Positions 42,956-47,534 of a stretch of DNA of 47,534 bases are shown here, in pieces; position 1 is the stretch's first letter, and every line of letters begins with the position of its first letter. Under the pieces are notes generated by a model, which made no database searches, was not told where the DNA came from, and saw only the letters and a list, made by a program, of their open reading frames with translations. The stretch is from Bacillota bacterium (lineage in GTDB: Bacteria > Bacillota > Clostridia > Lachnospirales > Lachnospiraceae): contig JAEWPN010000032.1 in NCBI GenBank assembly GCA_023399455.1, forward strand, positions 1 to 47,534, read 5' to 3'. The translations under genes and the position numbers were made by a program.

Positions 42956-43498
42956 CTATTTATTACAATATTTATCTTTATAGGTCATAACAGCTGAAAT
43001 CGTCTTCGCATCCTCTATCCTGCCGCTGTAAATCATCCGGCATAGTTCATCGACCTCATAGGCTTCCACATTGATGAATTCGTCTTCATCCAGATTCTGC
43101 TCACTCTTTATCAAATGCTTCGCTACATAAATATCGATTTTTTCATTGCAGAAAGCAACTGTCGTGCGAATCGAGATAAGCAGTTCCAAATCATCCGATC
43201 GGTAACCGGTCTCCTCTTGCAGCTCCCTCGCCGCCGCCCCTTTTGTCGGTTCATCCGGGGTGTTCAACCCTCCTGCTGGAATTTCAACAGTATAACGATC
43301 CAAAGCATTTCGATACTGCCGTACCATTAACAGCTTGCCGTCATCCATTACCGGAATGACCGCTGCTGCTCCTTTATGTCCGATAAAATCCCATTTTACC
43401 ACGTTTCCATTGGGAACCTGAACGGTATCCTTATAAAAATCAACAATAGTACCGTGATATACAAGTTCTCTGTCCAGCCGTTTAAACTCGTTAGCCAT
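42956..43498 (-). CDS. NUDIX hydrolase, ADP-ribose pyrophosphatase type
   Basis: A 180-residue NUDIX enzyme. The complete box is G-x5-E-x7-REUxEExGU: GGLNTPDEPTKGAA then ARELQEETGY. The upstream strands YHGTIVDFYKDTVQVPNG and AAVIPVMDDGKLLMVRQYR fit ADP-ribose pyrophosphatases, which remove free ADP-ribose. The ATG at 43498 has GAGG ten bases upstream and was preferred to the GTG six bases before it. It overlaps no gene; 18 bases separate it from the aminotransferase stop, so it may be in the same operon. Confidence 0.9.
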   Translation of the reverse strand: MANEFKRLDRELVYHGTIVDFYKDTVQVPNGNVVKWDFIGHKGAAAVIPVMDDGKLLMVRQYRNALDRYTVEIPAGGLNTPDEPTKGAAARELQEETGYRSDDLELLISIRTTVAFCNEKIDIYVAKHLIKSEQNLDEDEFINVEAYEVDELCRMIYSGRIEDAKTISAVMTYKDKYCNK

Positions 43499-43516
43499 AT
43501 ACACTCTACCTCATTC

Positions 43517-44827
43517 TCAAAAGGCACATTTTTCTGTTTGAACAGAATCCAGCAGCTTTTCTGTGCTGACCAGCTTTACACATAATACAAACAAATCAGC
43601 CGCCTGACACAGCTCTTCTAACGCAGGGAAGGTAGGCGCAATACGTATGTTGCTGTCTTGCGGATCACAGCCGTAGGGGAACGCAGCTCCCGCACCGGTG
43701 AGCACTACTCCCGCTTCCTTGCATTTCGCCACAATTTTCTTCGCACAGCCGTCCATAGCCTCCAAAGAAATGAAGTAGCCTCCCTTAGGTGTAGTCCACT
43801 GAGCGATTTCCAAACCGCCGAGCTCGCCGTCCAATATCTGTAACACCGCTTCGAATTTGGGCCGCATAATATTGGCATGCTTCTTCATATGAGCGATTAT
43901 GCCATCTAAGTTCCTGAAATATCTCACATGGCGCAGTTGATTGATTTTATCATAACCAATGGTCTGCATGGTCATCGCACTCCGCATAGCGTCCAAATTG
44001 GCTTTCGAGGATGCAATAGCCGCAATGCCGGCTCCCGGAAAGCTTACCTTAGAGGTGGAAGCGAATTCATATACCATGTTCGGATTGCCCGCTTTCTCAC
44101 ATTCACTTATTATATCGAGGATTTTATCCTGAGCATCGTCATATAAATGATGAATCACATAAGCGTTATCCCAGAAAATCCTGAAATCCTCTGCCGCAGG
44201 CTTAAGCGCCGCAAATCTCTTCACGGTTTCATCCGAATAAGAATAGCCCTGAGGATTGGAATACTTGGGTACACACCAGATTCCTTTAATCGAAACATCT
44301 TCACTTACCAACTTCTCCACCATATCCATATCCGGCCCCTGAGAAGTCATAGGTACAATAATCATCTCTATTCCAAAGTGTTCAGTGACAGAAAAATGTC
44401 TGTCATATCCCGGAGCCGGACATAAAAATTTCACCTTATCCAGCTTGCACCACGGTGTACTCCCAAGTACTCCATGAGTCATGGAACGGGAAACCGTATC
44501 GTACATAATAGCGAGACTGGCATTTCCGCATACGATAACGTTATCCGCACTACTTACTCCCATCATTTCAGCCATCAATTTCTTCGCTTCGGGAATGCCG
44601 TCAACAATGCCGTAATTCCTGCAATCCATTCCCGCATCCGTATTATAATCGGAAGAGGACGTAAGAACATCCATAATGTCCATTTCCACATCCAATTGGG
44701 TGGCTGCCGGCTTTCCTCTCGACATGTCGAGCTTCAATCCCTTACCTTTTGCATCTTCGTATTCTGCTTCAAGTTTTGCGTGCAGCTGCAATAATTCTTC
44801 TCTGCTTAAATCTTTGTACGACTTCAT
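43517..44827 (-). CDS. PLP-dependent aminotransferase, AspT-like (Aminotran_MocR group)
   Basis: A 436-residue fold-type I aminotransferase. N-terminal KGLKLDMSRGKPAATQL, cofactor segments VCGNASLAIMYDT, IKGIWCVPKYSNPQGYSYS and IFWDNAYVIHHL, and the PLP-Lys region FASTSKVSFPGAGIAAIASS (Lys in STSK). This pattern belongs to the subgroup that includes the aspartate aminotransferase of Corynebacterium glutamicum (AspT). Aspartate:2-oxoglutarate transamination is likely, but related proteins have been annotated as MocR- or alanine-type, so specificity is open. GGATGGTG precedes the ATG. The 219-base gap behind it contains no gene. Confidence 0.85.
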   Translation of the reverse strand: MKSYKDLSREELLQLHAKLEAEYEDAKGKGLKLDMSRGKPAATQLDVEMDIMDVLTSSSDYNTDAGMDCRNYGIVDGIPEAKKLMAEMMGVSSADNVIVCGNASLAIMYDTVSRSMTHGVLGSTPWCKLDKVKFLCPAPGYDRHFSVTEHFGIEMIIVPMTSQGPDMDMVEKLVSEDVSIKGIWCVPKYSNPQGYSYSDETVKRFAALKPAAEDFRIFWDNAYVIHHLYDDAQDKILDIISECEKAGNPNMVYEFASTSKVSFPGAGIAAIASSKANLDAMRSAMTMQTIGYDKINQLRHVRYFRNLDGIIAHMKKHANIMRPKFEAVLQILDGELGGLEIAQWTTPKGGYFISLEAMDGCAKKIVAKCKEAGVVLTGAGAAFPYGCDPQDSNIRIAPTFPALEELCQAADLFVLCVKLVSTEKLLDSVQTEKCAF

Positions 44828-44988
44828 CTTTTCACCATCCTATTAATTATCCGGATACTATAATTCATACATTTATCCACTTCATATTGGGATTGGATAA
44901 TCGTATACAATCATACATATCCCGTTTATTCTACTACAAGGAATACGATAGCACAAGGACTTTTTTATAAAAGTTCATATAAATAGAA

Positions 44989-45021
44989 AAACCGTCATAA
45001 ACTTTACGTTTATAACGGTTT
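44989..45021 (-). terminator. Putative terminator of rny
   Basis: Fourteen-bp stem (AAACCGTCATAAAC with GTTTATAACGGTTT, one mismatch) with a 5-base loop, 26 bases after the rny stop. On the minus strand it is followed by TTCTATTT, a modest T tract. Confidence 0.65.
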
Positions 45022-45046
45022 CTTATTTTAGACTTCGTCGAAAAAA

Positions 45047-46591
45047 TTACTTCGCATAGTCTATCACTCTTGACTCTCTGATTACATTGACTTTGATTTG
45101 ACCCGGATATTCCAGTTCAGATTCAATCTGCTTAGAAATATCTCTGGCCAATAATACCATATCTGCGTCAGTGATTTGATCAGGAACTACCATTACTCGA
45201 ATCTCTCTACCCGCCTGTATAGCAAAAGATTTGTCAACACCTTTGAAATTGTTTGTGATATCTTCTAATTGTTTCAGTCTGCTTGTATACGTCTCTAACG
45301 TTTCTCTTCTCGCACCCGGTCTTGCTGCCGAAATAGTATCCGAAGCTTGTACCAGACATGCAATCAAGGATTGTGGTTCTACATCCCCGTGATGTGATTC
45401 TACCGCATTAATTACAGTGGCTGATTCTTTGTATTTCTTACAAAGCTCAACACCCAGTTGAATATGAGAACCTTCCATTTCATGGTCTACCGCCTTACCT
45501 ATATCATGCAGTAAGCCTGCACGCTTCGCCATTCTCACGTCAAGCCCCATTTCCGCAGCTAAAAGCCCGGATAATTGAGCCACCTCAATCGAATGCTTCA
45601 ACGCGTTCTGACCATAACTGGTTCTGAATTTCATTTTACCAAGTAATTTTACAAGTTCAGGATGAATGCCATGAACGCCCACTTCAAGCGTAGCAGCTTC
45701 ACCTTCTTCTTTTATCATCACTTCGACTTCTTTTTGTGCCTTTTCAACCATCTCCTCGATTCTTGCCGGATGGATACGCCCATCCACTATCAATTTTTCG
45801 AGTGCAATTCTTGCGACTTCACGTCGAATCGGATCAAAGCCCGATAAAATAACCGCTTCCGGCGTATCATCAATAATGAGATCAACGCCCGTCATCGTTT
45901 CAAGGGTTCTAATATTCCTTCCCTCTCTACCGATGATTCTGCCCTTCATTTCGTCGTTAGGAAGCTGTACCACAGATATCGTAGTCTCGGACACATGATC
46001 CGCCGCACATTTCTGAATGGCGGTAACCACATATTCCTTGGCTTTCTTGTCTGCTTCTTCCTTCGCTCTGAGTTCCATTTCCTTAATCATTACAGCAGAT
46101 TCATGTTTTACTTCATCTTCAACAATTTTCAATAAATAATCTTTTGCCTGTTCGGAGGTAAGACCCGAGATTCTTTCCAGTTCCTGTAATCTCTGTTCGT
46201 TGAGTTTCGCAACTTCTTCACGCTGTTTGGCTAAAGATTCCTCTCTCGCTGTCAAACTCGTTTCCTTTTTCTCAATGGCCTCTGCTTTTTTATCGATGTT
46301 CTCTTCCTTCTGCTGAACTCTGCGTTCATAACGCTGCGCTTCGGCTCTCCGCTCTTTGATCTCTTTATCCAGCTCATTCTTTGTACGAATGGACTCTTCT
46401 TTGACCTCGAGCAGCGATTCGCGCTTTTTCGTCTCGGCAGCTTTCAAAGCTTCATCAATAATTTCCCTTGCCTTGTCTTCCGCATTTCCAATTTTAGATT
46501 CGACAATCTTCTTGCGATAAGTCGTCGCCAAAATTGCGGAAACCGGCACAGAAATAACCAGAGTTGCGAGTACTGCTACAACATACAACAT
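45047..46591 (-). CDS. rny: Ribonuclease Y
   Basis: A 514-residue membrane-anchored endoribonuclease that starts decay of many mRNAs in Firmicutes. N-terminal membrane helix ([20 protein letters not shown]), a long Lys/Glu-rich coiled coil (about 30-190), a KH domain ([17 protein letters not shown]) and an HD domain ([13 protein letters not shown]) in the usual order. The start ATG at 46591 is preceded by AAGGAGG; the frame is open 12 bases further to a GTG that overlaps the same site. It follows recX with a 108-base spacer holding an inverted repeat (AGAATGT ... ACATTCT, 46641-46666). Confidence 0.97.
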   Translation of the reverse strand: MLYVVAVLATLVISVPVSAILATTYRKKIVESKIGNAEDKAREIIDEALKAAETKKRESLLEVKEESIRTKNELDKEIKERRAEAQRYERRVQQKEENIDKKAEAIEKKETSLTAREESLAKQREEVAKLNEQRLQELERISGLTSEQAKDYLLKIVEDEVKHESAVMIKEMELRAKEEADKKAKEYVVTAIQKCAADHVSETTISVVQLPNDEMKGRIIGREGRNIRTLETMTGVDLIIDDTPEAVILSGFDPIRREVARIALEKLIVDGRIHPARIEEMVEKAQKEVEVMIKEEGEAATLEVGVHGIHPELVKLLGKMKFRTSYGQNALKHSIEVAQLSGLLAAEMGLDVRMAKRAGLLHDIGKAVDHEMEGSHIQLGVELCKKYKESATVINAVESHHGDVEPQSLIACLVQASDTISAARPGARRETLETYTSRLKQLEDITNNFKGVDKSFAIQAGREIRVMVVPDQITDADMVLLARDISKQIESELEYPGQIKVNVIRESRVIDYAK

Positions 46592-46699
46592 GTACAGGAG
46601 CACCTCCTTATTTAATTTTCATTGTACTATTATCTATTTTAGAATGTAACAAACTTAACACATTCTAACAAGCGATTTTACAATAGTTAAATTTTAAAC

Positions 46700-47323
46700 T
46701 TAAATTGAAGTTATGTCAAGTAAAAGTACTCTTCTTATTGTATCAGCACCGAATCCTTTTCTGTATAAAAGTGCCGCAAACCGTCTTTTTTCCTCGATAG
46801 TTGCCGTATTTGCGTCATATTTTTTCTTTCGCATAAGCTCTGCCGCCATGGAAAATTCGTCCGGTTCGTTTCCGTCTTCCCTCATTCTTTCGAAGGCCTC
46901 GAATATAACATTTTTATTGATTCCCTTCTTTAGAAGATCCTGTTCCATCCGTTTCAGGCTCTTATTCTCCATATTATATGCGATGAAGTCATCACAATAC
47001 CGCTTATCGTCCACATAACCATAAGATTTCACATATTCCAAAGCTATTTCTATGAGTACCTGTGTATATTCTCCCTGCTTTAATTTGTCACGAAGCTGTC
47101 TCTCCGTATAGGATTTAGTTTTTAAAAGATTCATACAGCGAAGCTTCGCCCGTTTGGGAAGCACCTCGGACATCAGGTCATTATATACCTTCATATCGAC
47201 TTCTTCCGTTTCCTTTAAGCCGTATAGACGCAATTCGCCTTTGTATACTACAAAGGCGAATTCATCATCAATATATACTCTAACTCTTTTCTTATCCAAC
47301 TCTTCGATTTTTGTTACAACCAT
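46700..47323 (-). CDS. recX: Regulatory protein RecX
   Basis: A 207-residue all-helical protein built of three-helix RecX repeats (CMNLLKTKSYTERQLRDKL; YVDDKRYCDDFIAYNM; RRFAALLYRKGFGADTIRRVL). It binds RecA filaments and modulates recombination. TAGGAAAAT precedes the ATG. It lies 18 bases after the recA stop and is likely co-transcribed with it. Confidence 0.93.
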   Translation of the reverse strand: MVVTKIEELDKKRVRVYIDDEFAFVVYKGELRLYGLKETEEVDMKVYNDLMSEVLPKRAKLRCMNLLKTKSYTERQLRDKLKQGEYTQVLIEIALEYVKSYGYVDDKRYCDDFIAYNMENKSLKRMEQDLLKKGINKNVIFEAFERMREDGNEPDEFSMAAELMRKKKYDANTATIEEKRRFAALLYRKGFGADTIRRVLLLDITSI

Positions 47324-47341
47324 ATTTTCCTACTCAGCTTT

Positions 47342-47534
47342 TTATTCTGCTTTTTTCTTCTCCGCAGTCTTCTTCTTTTCCGATGTCTCATCCGCCTTTT
47401 CCGGAGAATCGCCGCTCAAGCCGAAATGCTCACGCACCTTCTTCTCGATCTCCGCACACACTGCCGGATTGTCCTTCAGATACTGCTTCGCATTCTCTCG
47501 GCCCTGGCCCACCTTATTTCCCTCGTAGGCGTAC
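47342..47534 (-). CDS. recA: Recombinase RecA, C-terminal fragment (5' partial)
   Basis: Only the last 63 codons are in the window; the gene continues beyond base 47534. The start of the fragment, [19 protein letters not shown], is the conserved RecA C-terminal core (the Y-x-G-x-x-x-GQGRENA motif). The end is a Lys/Glu-rich tail ([12 protein letters not shown]) typical of clostridial RecA. recX follows after 18 bases. Confidence 0.93.
   Translation of the reverse strand, partial: YAYEGNKVGQGRENAKQYLKDNPAVCAEIEKKVREHFGLSGDSPEKADETSEKKKTAEKKKAE

Noticed and set aside
46641..46666. Inverted repeat between recX and rny as the recX terminator
   Set aside because: The stem is 7 bp with an 12-base loop and no T run; it overlaps a possible rny promoter instead.
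1..47534. CRISPR array, tRNA or rRNA genes, prophage
   Set aside because: No regularly spaced direct repeats, cloverleaf-like segments, rRNA sequence or phage structural genes were seen on reading both strands.

Overview
The window looks like chromosomal DNA from an anaerobic, spore-forming Bacillota, most likely a member of class Clostridia close to the Lachnospiraceae. This is inferred from strong AGGAGG ribosome-binding sites, sporulation-type genes (SpoIIM, a SpoVB-like flippase, CotH), a YesM/YesN two-component system, an ABC importer without its own ATPase, and the recA-recX-rny order. No species call is possible from the sequence alone.

Region 1 (1-23474) is a uronic-acid / unsaturated-oligosaccharide utilisation locus. 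It opens with the 3' part of a fructuronate (mannonate) reductase and uxaC, followed by an AraC regulator, a YczE-like membrane protein, a chemoreceptor and a cytosolic heparinase II/III-family lyase, all on the minus strand. A YesN-type response regulator and YesM-type sensor kinase (minus strand) diverge from a sugar-binding lipoprotein, two permeases, a GH88 unsaturated glucuronyl hydrolase and a YesL-like protein (plus strand). A second AraC gene, paralogous to the first, diverges from a six-gene operon: kduI, kduD, an RpiB-fold isomerase resembling streptococcal DhuI, a cytosolic F5/8C-like protein of unknown role, a KDPG aldolase with a fused C-terminal VOC-like domain, and kdgK. Inferred flow: short unsaturated glycuronides are imported and cut by the lyase and GH88. 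The released deoxy-hexosulose uronate then passes through KduI and/or the DhuI-like enzyme, KduD, KdgK and Eda to pyruvate and glyceraldehyde-3-phosphate. Ordinary glucuronate would enter through UxaC and UxuB.

Region 2 (about 23525-25098) is an IS4-family insertion sequence. I could place its ends from a 15-bp imperfect terminal inverted repeat. It sits between kdgK and the next cluster and carries a fold-back repeat that abuts the transposase start codon.

Region 3 (25152-28857, minus strand) is a three-gene CotH kinase / VTC-type polyphosphate polymerase / DUF4956 membrane-protein operon. The families are recognisable but their joint function is not established as far as I know. It is the best candidate here for an undescribed system.

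Region 4 (29207-47534) is mostly housekeeping: a PutP-type sodium/solute symporter, a GNAT acetyltransferase, gap-pgk-tpiA, a PHP phosphatase, nifS-nifU-mnmA, a SpoVB-like flippase, DAHP synthase, xerD, spoIIM, a NUDIX hydrolase, a class I aminotransferase, rny, recX and the 3' end of recA. No tRNA, rRNA, CRISPR array or prophage was seen. Start codons were adjusted by ribosome-binding-site position where the longest open frame was unconvincing. Promoters are pattern matches by eye.
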